Source: Candidatus Gastranaerophilales bacterium (lineage in GTDB: Bacteria > Cyanobacteriota > Vampirovibrionia > Gastranaerophilales > Gastranaerophilaceae). From it: DNA of 64,000 nt. The number at the start of each line of letters is the position of its first letter. The stretch's first letter is position 1. Below the pieces are notes generated by a model, which did not search any database, was not told where the DNA came from, and saw only the letters and a list, made by a program, of their open reading frames with translations. The translations under genes and the position numbers were made by a program. The stretch is taken from assembly GCA_947624325.1 (NCBI GenBank), contig CANQJT010000008.1, forward strand, positions 1-64,000, in the 5' to 3' direction. Shown here one piece after another: positions 47,173-56,675 of this stretch.

Positions 47173-47883
47173 TTATTCAGCTTCATCACCAAAGGGAGTA
47201 AGTTTATAACCTACATTGGTAACGGTGTGAAGGTATTCGGGAATTTTAGGATTGTGTTCTATTTTCTGTCTTAATCCGCCAACGTGTACTCTTAACATCC
47301 TAACATCATCATCAGAGTTATACCCCCATACTTCATTTAAAAGTACTGCGAGTGAAACTGCATTATTAAAATGCTGCATAAGGCAGTATAAAATTTCAAA
47401 TTCCGTCGGAGTTAATTTTATTCTTTTTGTTTTCACTTCGGTTTCAAGAGAATCGGGGAACAGTTCTATATCGCCTATTTTTAATATTTCTTGGGAAACA
47501 GTTTGTTCTTTCTTTGAAGAATTGCTTCTTCTTACAAGGGCTCTTACTCTTAATAAAACTTCCTGAATATCAAAAGGTTTGACAATATAATCATCCGCAC
47601 CGGAGTTAAATCCTTGAGTTTTATCGTTTATTGTGCCTTTTGCCGTGAGCATTAAAATCGGAGTTTCCGGTTTTGAAAGTCTTATATTTTTACATACATC
47701 AAATCCGTTCATTTTAGGCATCATAACATCAAGCAGTATTAAATCATAGTTGCCCGTAAGTGCTTTTTGCAGGGCTTCTTCGCCGTCTTTTGCCGTTTCA
47801 ACCGTATATCCGCTGTGTGATAAATCAAATTCCAAAAGGTCTCTGATTTCAAAATCATCATCCGCTACTAAAAGTCTTTGCAA
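47173..47883 (-). CDS. OmpR/PhoB-family response regulator
   Basis: A 236-residue regulator. The receiver has LVADDDFEIRDLLEFDL, the phospho-acceptor Asp in YDLILLDVMMPKMNG near residue 52, and Lys in DYIVKPFDIQE. The C-terminal winged helix shows LTPTEFEILYCLMQHFNNAV and RVHVGGLRQKIEHNPKIP. The start appears to be TTG (LQRLLVADD), with GAGGG eight bases upstream and no ATG nearby. It forms an operon with the kinase, tadA and the TIGR02757 gene. Confidence 0.95.
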   Translation of the reverse strand: MQRLLVADDDFEIRDLLEFDLSHSGYTVETAKDGEEALQKALTGNYDLILLDVMMPKMNGFDVCKNIRLSKPETPILMLTAKGTINDKTQGFNSGADDYIVKPFDIQEVLLRVRALVRRSNSSKKEQTVSQEILKIGDIELFPDSLETEVKTKRIKLTPTEFEILYCLMQHFNNAVSLAVLLNEVWGYNSDDDVRMLRVHVGGLRQKIEHNPKIPEYLHTVTNVGYKLTPFGDEAE

Positions 47884-47954
47884 TATTTATCCCTCTTTTT
47901 TTTATTATTATTGCATATTATATGTTTTTTCTCAATTAATGTTATTATTGTTTT

Positions 47955-48779
47955 ATGAAAAAATTTTATAAAATTACGGGTTATTTTATATTAATAATCG
48001 GAGCAATTTCAATGCTTCTGCCTTTTATTTATATGCTTAGTTTATCGTTTATGACGGATAAGCAGGTTTTTACGGCGACAGTAAATTTTATTCCTAATCC
48101 GATAACGGAAAAAAACTATGAATATGTAATTAAAAATGCTGATATCTTTAAATATTTTTTCAACAGCATGTTTGTTGCAATTGCAACGACAATAGGTCAG
48201 GTAATAATTTCTGCAATGGCAGGCTACGGGTTTGCAAGATTTAACTTTAAATATAAAGAAATTTTGTTTATATTAATTTTAATATCAATGATGATACCGC
48301 CTCAGGTGAATATAGTTCCTTTGTTTTATCTGATGAAAGAATTTCATTGGATAGATACATATTGGGCATTAATAGTTCCGGGGTTATTCGGAGGATTTGG
48401 TGTATTTATGATGCGCCAGTGGTTTAAATCTATGCCTGATGATATGGAAGCATCAGCTAAAATAGACGGATGCAATATTTGGGAGGTATTCTTTAAAATA
48501 GCCCTGCCACTTTCTGTTCCGGCTTTAGCAACGTTGGCGATATTTACATTTATAACAACCTGGAACAGTTTTATGTGGCCTTTAATAGTTACAAATTCAG
48601 ATGCTATGAGAACACTGCCTTTAGGTCTGGCTAATTTTAAAGGAAGCTTTAGAGAAATAACCGATTGGGGAGCATTATGCGCATATTCCGTTATATGCTG
48701 TATTCCCGTAATAGGTGTATTTTTACTTGGCAGAAAGTATTTTATAAACGATATTTTATCGGGCGGAATTAAGGAATAG
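47955..48779 (+). CDS. Carbohydrate ABC transporter permease (MalG-like), orphan
   Basis: A 274-residue permease with six helices. The EAA loop is MEASAKIDGCNIWEVFFKIA, LPLSVPALATLAIFTFITTW follows, and the C-terminal region is FLLGRKYFINDILSGGIKE, typical of the CUT1 MalG family. The gene stands alone: no MalF partner, binding protein or ATPase is in the window, so these must be encoded elsewhere or the gene is a leftover. Confidence 0.93.
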   Translation: MKKFYKITGYFILIIGAISMLLPFIYMLSLSFMTDKQVFTATVNFIPNPITEKNYEYVIKNADIFKYFFNSMFVAIATTIGQVIISAMAGYGFARFNFKYKEILFILILISMMIPPQVNIVPLFYLMKEFHWIDTYWALIVPGLFGGFGVFMMRQWFKSMPDDMEASAKIDGCNIWEVFFKIALPLSVPALATLAIFTFITTWNSFMWPLIVTNSDAMRTLPLGLANFKGSFREITDWGALCAYSVICCIPVIGVFLLGRKYFINDILSGGIKE

Positions 48780-48818
48780 TTTACATAAAAATGTAAATAA
48801 TATTTTTAATATACAAAT

Positions 48819-48979
48819 AAAAAATATAAAGTTTTTAACCTGATACTTCGTTTCTGTTTCACTAACTTCAACTAAGGGCTTCGTAACTCGCCTGAAGGCT
48901 CAGACAGACGAAGCCTAGATGTTGTTTTAGTAAGTGAACCTACGAAACTATGTATATGGTTAAAAACTTTATATTTTTT
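48819..48979. repeat. Nested inverted-repeat element
   Basis: Outer arms 48819-48840 and 48958-48979 are a perfect 22-bp inverted repeat. Inside, GGCTTCGT (48877-48884) pairs with ACGAAGCC (48908-48915), and inside that GCCT-GA-AGGC (48890-48899) forms a third hairpin. The core is GC-rich relative to the neighbourhood. It lies between the orphan permease and pilin 2. It could be a transcribed structured RNA, a double terminator or a small non-autonomous mobile element. Confidence 0.65.
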
Positions 48980-49044
48980 TATTTTCATTGCACCGGCATT
49001 TTTAATTTGGTATAATTATTTTCAAATAAAAGGAAATAGACATT

Positions 49045-49672
49045 ATGAATAAAGTGAATACCCCCCCCCACGGCGCTAAAACGCAATAAAGGCTTTACAT
49101 TATCCGAAGTTCTCATTACCCTCGTTATTATTGGTATTATCTCAGCGATTGCAATTCCTGCTGTTTTTGCAAATTCAAGAAAACAGGAAACGGTTGCGAG
49201 AATTAAAAAAATGTATTCGGCTTTAAATAATGCAAATCTAAGAGCAAAAGCAGACGGAAATGATTGGGAATTTTGGGCTGAGTCAGATTCTCCTAATCAG
49301 GATGCTGAATTTTTTACAAGACAATACTTATTACCCTATTTTAATTATATGAAAACAGAAAGAATAGGAGGCATTTTTTATGTATATTTGACTGACGGCA
49401 GCTATATGTATGTTCAGAACGGCGGATGTATGGATTTCTATTTTGATGTCAATGGAAAGAAAACCCCAAATATAGTTGGAAAGGACATATTTGATTTTAT
49501 ATATTGTTCTTATAATTATCCCGATACACATATAAAAGGCAGAATATCGCCCCATTTATTTGAAGACGGCTCAAGAGAAATAGCTTTGGAACATTGTAAA
49601 GCTGCTCCTCACATGTGTACAGAATTACTATACTATGACGGTTGGGAATTTAAAGATGATTACCCGTATTAA
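49045..49672 (+). CDS. Type IV pilin-like protein 2, phase-variable candidate (frame interrupted at C9)
   Basis: The ATG at 49045 (ribosome site AAAGGAAA, extended -10 TGGTATAAT upstream) begins MNKVNTPPP, reads C9 and then stops at 49087. With one C fewer it would read MNKVNTPPTALKRNKG, then FTLSEVLITLVIIGIISAI, a textbook prepilin with a 16-residue leader and Glu at +5, giving about 208 residues. The body (NDWEFWAESDSPNQD, YVYLTDGSYMYVQNGGCMDF, YYDGWEFKDDYPY) matches pilin 1. The part from Met at 49211 is open but lacks the signature, so it would not be exported. OFF in this sequence. Confidence 0.82.
49061..49069. repeat. Homopolymeric C9 tract after pilin 2 start
   Basis: Nine C directly after MNKVNT. 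C8 restores the pilin frame. Confidence 0.92.
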
Positions 49673-49721
49673 CCTTAGTTTTATACGGTTTGACAGTTAA
49701 ATTATACTGTATTGCAAAAAA

Positions 49722-51320
49722 TTAACCTGCGTTTTTAAAGTCGCTGCCGCCTACAATTCTTAATCTGCGTTCAGTGCCTTCACCGACACTTTCGCTAGAT
49801 AAGTTATGTTGTTCAACAAGTTCATGCTGGAGTTTTCTTATCTGTTGATTTTGAGGCTGAAGTTCAATATTATCTGCTCCGTCAAGTATTTTTTGAATAG
49901 CTGCTTTTGCTTCATCCAGCGCCCGTTCGGCATCATCATAATATCCTTGAAGAGTTTCACTATCCGTTATATGAAGTGCCTCTTTGACAACTTTTTGCAC
50001 CTGTGACATTGAGTTTGAACGAACATAATAAATCGGGAGTTTATAATCGTTTGCAACACTTAAAATTTTTGTTCCGCCTTTTGCAAAAGCTTTATGAACT
50101 ATTACAATATCAGCATCTTCAATGTTTCTTGTAATTTCTGCCTGTAAGTTTAACCTTTCGAGTACTTTATCCAAAACAGTTCTTGATACTGCATAAATAT
50201 AAATTTTTTTGAAATCCTTTACTTGTTTTACGTACTCTTGTCTTGAGAAACTGAATTTTAATTTTTGACTTGCAAGGTTTTCTTCTTCTTCCTTTATTTT
50301 TTCCTGAACTATTACTTGTTCTTCTTTAGGTTGATTGTCGTATACTTGGTCAACTTTTCTTATTTCAGGGCGGATAGGCCAGCCTCTTAAAATGTAATCA
50401 ACAGCTTCTGCCGTATTTTTATAAACAGCAAGAGTGTTCCTATCAATAATTTCAATAACAATATCAAAGGTGGGTTGTTTTTCTCTTTCTAAAACCGTTT
50501 TTTGAGACCCTCTGCGCTTTGCTTCATCGTCACCTAAAGTAACGGAGCTTACTCCTCCGACTAAATCAGATAATGTGGGGTTTTTTATCAGGTTATCAAG
50601 AGTATTACCGTGAGCCGTTGCAATAAGCATAACACCACGTTCCGCTATTGTTCTTGCAGCTTGAGCCTCTTCTTCAGTACCGATTTCATCAACGACAATA
50701 ACTTCAGGTGTATGGTTTTCAACCGCTTCAATCATAACATCTTTTTGATAAATCGGCTGAGAAACCTGCATTCTTCTTGCACGACCGATTGCAGGATGCG
50801 GAGTATCACCGTCGCCTGCTATTTCATTTGAAGTATCAACAATAACAACTCTTTTCCCGAGGTCATCCGCTACAAGCCTTGAAATTTCCCTTAATTTAGT
50901 TGTTTTTCCGACTCCGGGTCGTCCTAAAAATAATATGCTTTTATTTTGAAGTACAAAATCTTTTATGCAGGCAATAGTTCCCGTAACAACACGGCCTATT
51001 CTGCAAGTAAGACCTACTACTTTACCCTGCCTGTTTTTTATTGCACTTATTCTGTGCAAAGTTCCTGCAATACCTGAACGATTATCATTTGTAAACGGCT
51101 GAATTCTTGATGTGATATATTGTATATCTTCTTCGGTTATAATATCACTGCCGATAAAATCTGTCCTTTTATCCGAATAACGAATTTCCCCAATCCTGCC
51201 TAAATCAAGCACCAGTTCAATGGCATCATCTAAATTGTACGGCTTTAGTGCTTCTACAATCTTTGGCGGTAAAATTTCAATTAACCTTCTTAGGTCATTG
51301 TGAAATTGTATCTTATCCAT
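49722..51320 (-). CDS. Ycf45-like AAA ATPase with R3H domain
   Basis: A 532-residue protein. The N-terminal SpoIIIAA/Ycf45-like ATPase has Walker A GRPGVGKTTKLREISRLV, VVIVDTSNEIAGDGDTPHPA, Walker B VIVVDEIGTEEEAQAA and TAHGNTLDNLI. After a linker of about 100 residues comes an alpha/beta region (IYIYAVSRTVLDKVLERLNL) and then the nucleic-acid-binding R3H end (LQHELVEQHNLSSESVGEGT). This R3H-fused form is typical of cyanobacteria and plastids. The cellular role is not established. A structured leader of about 135 bases precedes the ATG. Confidence 0.88.
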   Translation of the reverse strand: MDKIQFHNDLRRLIEILPPKIVEALKPYNLDDAIELVLDLGRIGEIRYSDKRTDFIGSDIITEEDIQYITSRIQPFTNDNRSGIAGTLHRISAIKNRQGKVVGLTCRIGRVVTGTIACIKDFVLQNKSILFLGRPGVGKTTKLREISRLVADDLGKRVVIVDTSNEIAGDGDTPHPAIGRARRMQVSQPIYQKDVMIEAVENHTPEVIVVDEIGTEEEAQAARTIAERGVMLIATAHGNTLDNLIKNPTLSDLVGGVSSVTLGDDEAKRRGSQKTVLEREKQPTFDIVIEIIDRNTLAVYKNTAEAVDYILRGWPIRPEIRKVDQVYDNQPKEEQVIVQEKIKEEEENLASQKLKFSFSRQEYVKQVKDFKKIYIYAVSRTVLDKVLERLNLQAEITRNIEDADIVIVHKAFAKGGTKILSVANDYKLPIYYVRSNSMSQVQKVVKEALHITDSETLQGYYDDAERALDEAKAAIQKILDGADNIELQPQNQQIRKLQHELVEQHNLSSESVGEGTERRLRIVGGSDFKNAG

Positions 51321-51323
51321 ATG

Positions 51324-51447
51324 TCCCTTTCGCTAATGTATGCGCTCAGGTGATTTTAACTTGTACCCGATAAAGGACTTTTGCCGTTTTTCAGCTTTTT
51401 TCTTGCTCTCGGCTGTCTGTTGCCTGCCCTTAATCGGGGGCTGCCTA
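51324..51447 (-). ncRNA. Structured 5' leader of the Ycf45-like gene
   Basis: Transcript expected from the extended -10 at 51455-51460. A 13-base arm at 51426-51438 pairs with 51366-51378 (12 of 13 pairs, one G-U). Inside, GCCG/CGGC (51410-51413 with 51383-51386) and AGC/GCT stems form. The region is GC-rich compared with the surroundings and ends with a ribosome site AAAGGGAC. No known riboswitch class was recognised. It may be a regulatory leader or a separate small RNA. Confidence 0.45.
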
Positions 51448-51454
51448 CACTTAT

Positions 51455-51463
51455 ATTATACCA
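51455..51463 (-). promoter_or_regulatory. Extended -10 promoter of the Ycf45-like gene
   Basis: On the minus strand AAAAAGTGGTATAAT matches the -10 part of the G-rich-spacer module but lacks the G run. TG one base before TATAAT. Confidence 0.5.
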
Positions 51464-51577
51464 CTTTTTACAAACTTTTCCACATTGTTTTACTATATTT
51501 GTAGTAATGTAACATCGGGTTTATATTACAATTATTTTAGTATTTAATATATCTTAATATTTCGCCATAAAAGATAT

Positions 51578-52183
51578 ATGTGTAATAATAATCTTATGTT
51601 TAAAAATTATGAAAAATATCTGGCATTCTTAAATAGTAAGCTGGCAAGTTTTTTTGAAAGGCAAAAACCTTATATTAAATGTCATAAAGGCTGTGCTAAG
51701 TGCTGTAAAAATGCGGAATTCCCTTATTCTAAAACGGAATTTAAATATTTATTGTCGGGATTTTTAACTCTGGATAAAGAAGTTCAGGATAAAATTGAAA
51801 ATAATATTAAAGAGATTGTTGACAGAAAAAAAGAGTTTAAAGGGGATAAATTTTTATATAACTGCCCTTTTTTAATTGATGATATATGCTCTGTTTATGA
51901 ATATAGAGGTGTTGTCTGCAGAGCTTTCGGGCTTATTGAAAGTGTTAAAAACGGAAATTCTAAAATTCCTTTTTGTGCTTTTGAAGGATTAAATTATTCA
52001 AATGTCATAGATGTTGAAAAAAAGATGATTACTGATGAAAAGTTTAAAGCCTCAGGTATAGAACAAGAACCCGTTAGTTTTAATGTGGGATATAAATTTT
52101 TAACCGATGAAGCTTTTGAAAATAAGTATAATTTTAAGTTTGAAGAAAAGAAAGCTTTAATAGATTGGTTTATCAATGAATAA
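51578..52183 (+). CDS. YkgJ-family cysteine-cluster protein
   Basis: A 201-residue protein. The metal-binding cluster is PYIKCHKGCAKCCKNAEFPY (C-x3-C-x2-CC), with further cysteines in NCPFLIDDICSVYEYRGVVC. The family (YkgJ, zinc- or iron-chelating domain) is widespread and poorly characterised. ATG 51578 or Met at 51596 are both possible. A bidirectional terminator follows the stop. Confidence 0.87.
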   Translation: MCNNNLMFKNYEKYLAFLNSKLASFFERQKPYIKCHKGCAKCCKNAEFPYSKTEFKYLLSGFLTLDKEVQDKIENNIKEIVDRKKEFKGDKFLYNCPFLIDDICSVYEYRGVVCRAFGLIESVKNGNSKIPFCAFEGLNYSNVIDVEKKMITDEKFKASGIEQEPVSFNVGYKFLTDEAFENKYNFKFEEKKALIDWFINE

Positions 52184-52214
52184 AAAACACTGCATAAATA
52201 ATATGCAGTGTTTT
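52184..52214. terminator. Bidirectional terminator
   Basis: AAAACACTGCATA and TATGCAGTGTTTT form a 13-bp stem with loop AATAA, between the convergent YkgJ-family gene and fusA. Confidence 0.88.
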
Positions 52215-52276
52215 ACTTGATTTATTATATTTAAGCCTTGCTTTAGACCCGCTCTGCGGGCTCTGCGTAAAATCCG

Positions 52277-54361
52277 CTATACATTAGCGCCGGCTTTAGA
52301 AATGATTTCTTCCTGAACATTAGCCGGAACTTGTTCATATTTCAAGAATTCCATAGAGAATGTACCTCTTCCTTGAGTATTTGAACGTAAGTCGGTTGCA
52401 TAACCGAACATGTTGCCTAAAGGAACCGTACATCTGATAATTACATTACCTGTGTTGCCTAAAGGTTCTTGACCTTCAACTCTTCCTCTTCTTCTTGAAA
52501 TATCACCGATAATAGTACCTGTATATTCATCAGGAATTTCGATTTCAACTTTCATCATAGGTTCTAAGATGCAAGGTCTTGCTTTTTTACATCCGTCTTT
52601 AATAGCCATAGAGCCTGCGATTTTGAATGCCATTTCTGATGAGTCAACTTCGTGGTAGCTTCCGTCATAAAGTTCAACTTTAACGTCTATCATCGGATAG
52701 CCTGCTAAGATACCGCCTTCAAGCGCTTCTTCCATACCTTTTCTTGCAGGTTCAATATATTCTTTAGGGATAGCACCGCCGACGATTTTGTTTTCAAATA
52801 CAAAGCCTTCATTTTCGCCTGCAGGTGAAATTCTGATTTTAACGTGACCGTATTGACCTTTACCGCCTGACTGACGAATGAATTTAGAGTCTTGATCAGC
52901 ATTACCTAAAATTGTTTCACGGTATGCAACCTGCGGTTTACCTACATTTGCATCAACTTTAAATTCTCTTAATAAACGATCTACGATAATATCCAAGTGA
53001 AGTTCGCCCATACCTGAAATAATGGTTTGACCTGTTTCTGTATCGGATTTAACTCTGAATGAAGGATCTTCTTCTGCAAGTTTTTGAAGAGCTATACCCA
53101 TTTTATCCTGGTCTGCTTTTGTTTTTGGTTCAATAGCAACAGAGATAACGGGGTCAGGGAATTCCATTTTTTCTAAGATGATTGGTGCATTTTCTTCACA
53201 AAGTGTATCACCTGTTGTTGTATCTTTTAAACCAACGGCAGCGCAGATATCACCTGCATAAACTTCCGTGATTTCGTTTCTTTGGTCTGCATACATTTGT
53301 ACCAAACGGGAAATTCTTTCTTTATTTCCGTTTGTTGCGTTTAATACGTATGAGCCTGCGGTTAATTTACCTGAGTATACTCTTAAGAAGGTTAAACGTC
53401 CTACATAAGGGTCTGTCATAATCTTAAATGCCAATGCTGAGAAGGGTTCTGCTTCTGATGAATGTCTTGCAACTTTTGTTCCGTCTTCAAGTTCGCCTTC
53501 AATAGCTTTTACATCTAAAGGTGAAGGCATATAGTCCATAACGGCATCAAGTAATAATTGAACACCTTTATTTTTAAATGCCGTACCGCAAGTTACGGGA
53601 ACAATTTTGTTTTCGCAAACTGCTTTTCTTAAAACTTTTTTGAGTTCTTCTACGGTTGGTTCTTCGCCTTCCATAAATTTCATCATTAAGTCATCATCAA
53701 ATTCAGAAATTGCTTCAACTAATGCTGCGTGGTATTCTTGAGCTTTATCCATCATATCTGCAGGGATTGGTTCTTCTTTAATATCAGTACCTAAATCATT
53801 TGTGTAGATTTCGGCTTTCATATTCATAAGGTCAATTAAGCCCGTAAATTTATCTTCTGCACCGATAGGTAATTGAATAGGAACTGCATTTGCGTTTAAT
53901 CTGTTTTTAATTTGGTCAACTACTCTATAGAAGTTAGCGCCTGTTCTGTCCATTTTGTTAACGAATACCATTCTTGGTACTTCGTATCTGTTAGCTTGTC
54001 TCCAAACTGTTTCGGATTGTGATTGAACACCGCCTACTGCACAGAATACAGCAACAACACCGTCTAATACACGGAGCGAACGTTCTACTTCAATTGTGAA
54101 ATCAACGTGCCCGGGGGTGTCGATGATGTTAAATTGATGGTTTTTCCACATAGCAGTAACTGCTGCTGATTGGATTGTAATACCTCTTTCTCTTTCCTGA
54201 TCCATAAAGTCGGTTACGGCAGCGCCATCATGTACTTCACCGATTTTATGTGTTTTACCTGTGTAGAATAAGATACGTTCTGTGGTTGTTGTTTTACCTG
54301 CATCGATGTGAGCAGCAATACCGAAGTTTCTTACTCTCTCTAAGGGAACTTGTCTTGCCAT
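52277..54361 (-). CDS. fusA: Translation elongation factor G
   Basis: A 694-residue GTPase that drives ribosomal translocation. The G domain has [20 protein letters not shown], switch I with [32 protein letters not shown] and [10 protein letters not shown]. Domains II-V follow with [18 protein letters not shown] and [20 protein letters not shown] at the end. Length is normal. It stands alone here, away from the usual rpsL-rpsG-tuf operon. Downstream a short GC-rich hairpin (CCCGC-AGA-GCGGG) precedes the shared terminator. Confidence 0.98.
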   Translation of the reverse strand: MARQVPLERVRNFGIAAHIDAGKTTTTERILFYTGKTHKIGEVHDGAAVTDFMDQERERGITIQSAAVTAMWKNHQFNIIDTPGHVDFTIEVERSLRVLDGVVAVFCAVGGVQSQSETVWRQANRYEVPRMVFVNKMDRTGANFYRVVDQIKNRLNANAVPIQLPIGAEDKFTGLIDLMNMKAEIYTNDLGTDIKEEPIPADMMDKAQEYHAALVEAISEFDDDLMMKFMEGEEPTVEELKKVLRKAVCENKIVPVTCGTAFKNKGVQLLLDAVMDYMPSPLDVKAIEGELEDGTKVARHSSEAEPFSALAFKIMTDPYVGRLTFLRVYSGKLTAGSYVLNATNGNKERISRLVQMYADQRNEITEVYAGDICAAVGLKDTTTGDTLCEENAPIILEKMEFPDPVISVAIEPKTKADQDKMGIALQKLAEEDPSFRVKSDTETGQTIISGMGELHLDIIVDRLLREFKVDANVGKPQVAYRETILGNADQDSKFIRQSGGKGQYGHVKIRISPAGENEGFVFENKIVGGAIPKEYIEPARKGMEEALEGGILAGYPMIDVKVELYDGSYHEVDSSEMAFKIAGSMAIKDGCKKARPCILEPMMKVEIEIPDEYTGTIIGDISRRRGRVEGQEPLGNTGNVIIRCTVPLGNMFGYATDLRSNTQGRGTFSMEFLKYEQVPANVQEEIISKAGANV

Positions 54362-54552
54362 TTTCTTTTTCCTTTATTTATCTCTACTAATTTAAATTTA
54401 TTCTTAGCTTTCGCCTTTAGTAATAATTTTTACATAAAGATAATTTTTTTTAAAGTATTCTTTTGTGAAGAAAAATTAATATATTTTATAAATTCCTAAA
54501 GTTTTTTTTAAAATTGCCGATTAAACAAATATTAGATTTAGAGGAGTTAGTG

Positions 54553-54762
54553 ATGTTTAAAATTGAAAATTTAAGAAAGTACAGAGGTTTAATTGGAAGT
54601 ACGAGAGAATCTGTAGAAGCAATTCAAAGATTTATTGAAAAAAATAAAAATGAAAATATAAATATGGTTGTTGAAGAAGAGCCTGCAGCTTCTATTAATA
54701 AGGTTTTAAATGCCGCTATTGAAGAGGATATTGAAATCCAAAATATTATAAATAATTTATAG
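54553..54762 (+). CDS. Small acidic helical protein
   Basis: A 69-residue protein from ATG 54553, preceded by GAGGAG. An in-frame TTG at 54514 has no ribosome site. The sequence starts MFKIENLRKYRGLIGSTRES, continues IQRFIEKNKNENINMVVEEE and ends with two acidic helices. No signal peptide and no recognised family. It lies 60 bases before asnS. Confidence 0.5.
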   Translation: MFKIENLRKYRGLIGSTRESVEAIQRFIEKNKNENINMVVEEEPAASINKVLNAAIEEDIEIQNIINNL

Positions 54763-54823
54763 TTATTTAAAACTTATTTAAATTATGTTATTATTAACCC
54801 ACTAGGTATAAAAAGGGGTTAAT

Positions 54824-56107
54824 ATGAAAAAAATTTGGATACGGGATATTAAAAATTATGAAGGTCAAGAAGTAACACTTCAAGGCTGGCTTTATAATAA
54901 ACGGTCAAGCGGAAAACTTCATTTTCTTCAGCTTCGTGACGGAACAGCTGAAATTCAGGCAGTTGTTTTTAAAGGCAATGTTTCTGAAGATGTTTTTAAT
55001 TTAGCAGATAGAATTCCGCAGGAAAGTTCAGTTGAAATAACGGGAACGGTTAAAAAGCATGACCGTTCTAAAATCGGATTTGAACTTGATGCAACTGATG
55101 TAAAAGTTATTTCTGTTGCCAATGATTATCCTATTACTCCGAAAGAGCATGGTACACACTTTTTAATGGAGCATCGTCACTTGTGGCTTCGTTCTTTAAA
55201 ACAAAAAGCCATTTTAAATATTCGTCACAGAATTATTAAATCTGTTCGTGATTTCTTTGATTCACACGGTTTTACTTTAGTTGATGCACCGATATTCACT
55301 CCTAATGCTTGTGAAGGTACAACAAACCTTTTTGAAACCGATTATTTTGATACAAAAGCATATTTAACGCAATCAGGTCAATTATATATGGAAGCTGCAG
55401 CAATGGCTGTCGGTAAAGCATATTGCTTCGGGCCTACATTTAGAGCCGAAAAATCCAAAACAAGACGTCACTTAACCGAATTTTGGATGGTTGAACCGGA
55501 AATCGCTTTCGCTGATATTTATGATGATATGGATTTAGCTGAAGAATTTGTTGAATATATAGTTCAGCAGGTTGTTGAACATAATAGAGCCGATTTGGAA
55601 ACCCTTGAAAGAGATATTTCTAAGCTTGAAAATATTAAAAGACCCTTCCCGAGAATTTCTTATGATGAAGCTATTGAAATACTTCACAAAAAAGGTAATG
55701 ATACTCCTTGGGGTGAGGATTTTGGCGGAGATGAAGAAACTTTAATTTCGGAAGAATTCGATAGACCCGTTATGATTCACCACTACCCGATGGCGGTTAA
55801 AGCATTTTATATGAAACAAGACGGAAATAAAGCTGCCTGCGTTGATGTGATAGCACCTGAAGGCTACGGAGAAATGATAGGCGGAGGTCAAAGAGAAGAA
55901 GACCTTGATAAGTTGTTAGCAAAAATTAAAGAACAGGGACTTCCTGAAGAAGTATTTGACTGGTACTTGGATTTAAGGAAATACGGCTCTGTTCCGCATG
56001 CCGGTTTCGGACTTGGTATAGAAAGAACCGTTGCTTGGATTTGCGGATTGCCTCACGTTCGTGAAACAATTCCGTTCCCGAGATTAATGGATAGAATCAG
56101 ACCATAA
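54824..56107 (+). CDS. asnS: Asparaginyl-tRNA synthetase
   Basis: A 427-residue class IIb synthetase. The OB-fold anticodon domain is [20 protein letters not shown]. The catalytic core has motif 2 [20 protein letters not shown] and motif 3 [36 protein letters not shown] and [20 protein letters not shown] favour AsnS over AspS, which would be much longer. It charges tRNA-Asn directly. The ribosome site AGGGG precedes the ATG. Confidence 0.94.
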   Translation: MKKIWIRDIKNYEGQEVTLQGWLYNKRSSGKLHFLQLRDGTAEIQAVVFKGNVSEDVFNLADRIPQESSVEITGTVKKHDRSKIGFELDATDVKVISVANDYPITPKEHGTHFLMEHRHLWLRSLKQKAILNIRHRIIKSVRDFFDSHGFTLVDAPIFTPNACEGTTNLFETDYFDTKAYLTQSGQLYMEAAAMAVGKAYCFGPTFRAEKSKTRRHLTEFWMVEPEIAFADIYDDMDLAEEFVEYIVQQVVEHNRADLETLERDISKLENIKRPFPRISYDEAIEILHKKGNDTPWGEDFGGDEETLISEEFDRPVMIHHYPMAVKAFYMKQDGNKAACVDVIAPEGYGEMIGGGQREEDLDKLLAKIKEQGLPEEVFDWYLDLRKYGSVPHAGFGLGIERTVAWICGLPHVRETIPFPRLMDRIRP

Positions 56108-56189
56108 AATATTTTGTTCGGACAATTTTTTAATAATTTAACATAACTTAAAAAATAGTTTTTAAATTAATTTATTTTATAATGAAAAT

Positions 56190-56675
56190 ATGAAAATATT
56201 AGGAATAGACCCCGGGCTTGCTATTGTCGGATATTCTGTTATAGAGGCTGAAAATAGTGAAAATATACTTATAACCTCAGGTTCAATACAAACAGATAAA
56301 ACAAAACCTGATTCTGCAAGGCTTTTTGAAATAGAAAATGACCTTAATACAATAATTTCAAAATATCAGCCTGATACTGCAGCAATTGAAAAACTTTTCT
56401 ATTTTAAAAATCAAAAAACCGTTATTCCCGTAGCCGAGGCAAGAGGAGTGATTTTATCGGTTTTGGAAAAAAATGAAATTCCCATAGCGGAATTTACTCC
56501 CATTGAAGTAAAACAAATAATTACGGGGTACGGCAGAGCTTCAAAAGAAGAGGTAGCTAAAATTGTCGGGCTATCTGTTAAATATAAAACACTCCCAAAA
56601 CTTGATGATACTTTGGATTCTATTGCAATAGCACTTTGTTATCTCAGAAATAATTTAACTGTGGAGATTAAATAA
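56190..56675 (+). CDS. ruvC: Holliday junction resolvase RuvC
   Basis: A 161-residue RNase H-fold nuclease. ILGIDPGLAIVGYSVIEAEN gives the first catalytic Asp (residue 6), AIEKLFYFKNQKTVIPVAEA the Glu, and LDDTLDSIAIALCYLRNN the last acidic pair (Asp where E. coli has His/Asp). It resolves recombination intermediates with RuvAB, which are not adjacent. A TATAAT ends 6 bases before ATG with no ribosome site, suggesting a leaderless mRNA. The stop overlaps the next ATG in TAATG. Confidence 0.95.
   Translation: MKILGIDPGLAIVGYSVIEAENSENILITSGSIQTDKTKPDSARLFEIENDLNTIISKYQPDTAAIEKLFYFKNQKTVIPVAEARGVILSVLEKNEIPIAEFTPIEVKQIITGYGRASKEEVAKIVGLSVKYKTLPKLDDTLDSIAIALCYLRNNLTVEIK

Noticed and set aside
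49211-49672. Start of pilin 2 at Met 49211
   Set aside because: It would drop the prepilin signature, which is intact just upstream in the same frame; the real start is 49045 across the C tract.
52235-52276. CCCGC-AGA-GCGGG hairpin after fusA as a separate repeat element
   Set aside because: It shares only AGCGGATTTTRCG with 37059-37071, too little to call a family; it may simply be part of the fusA 3' end.
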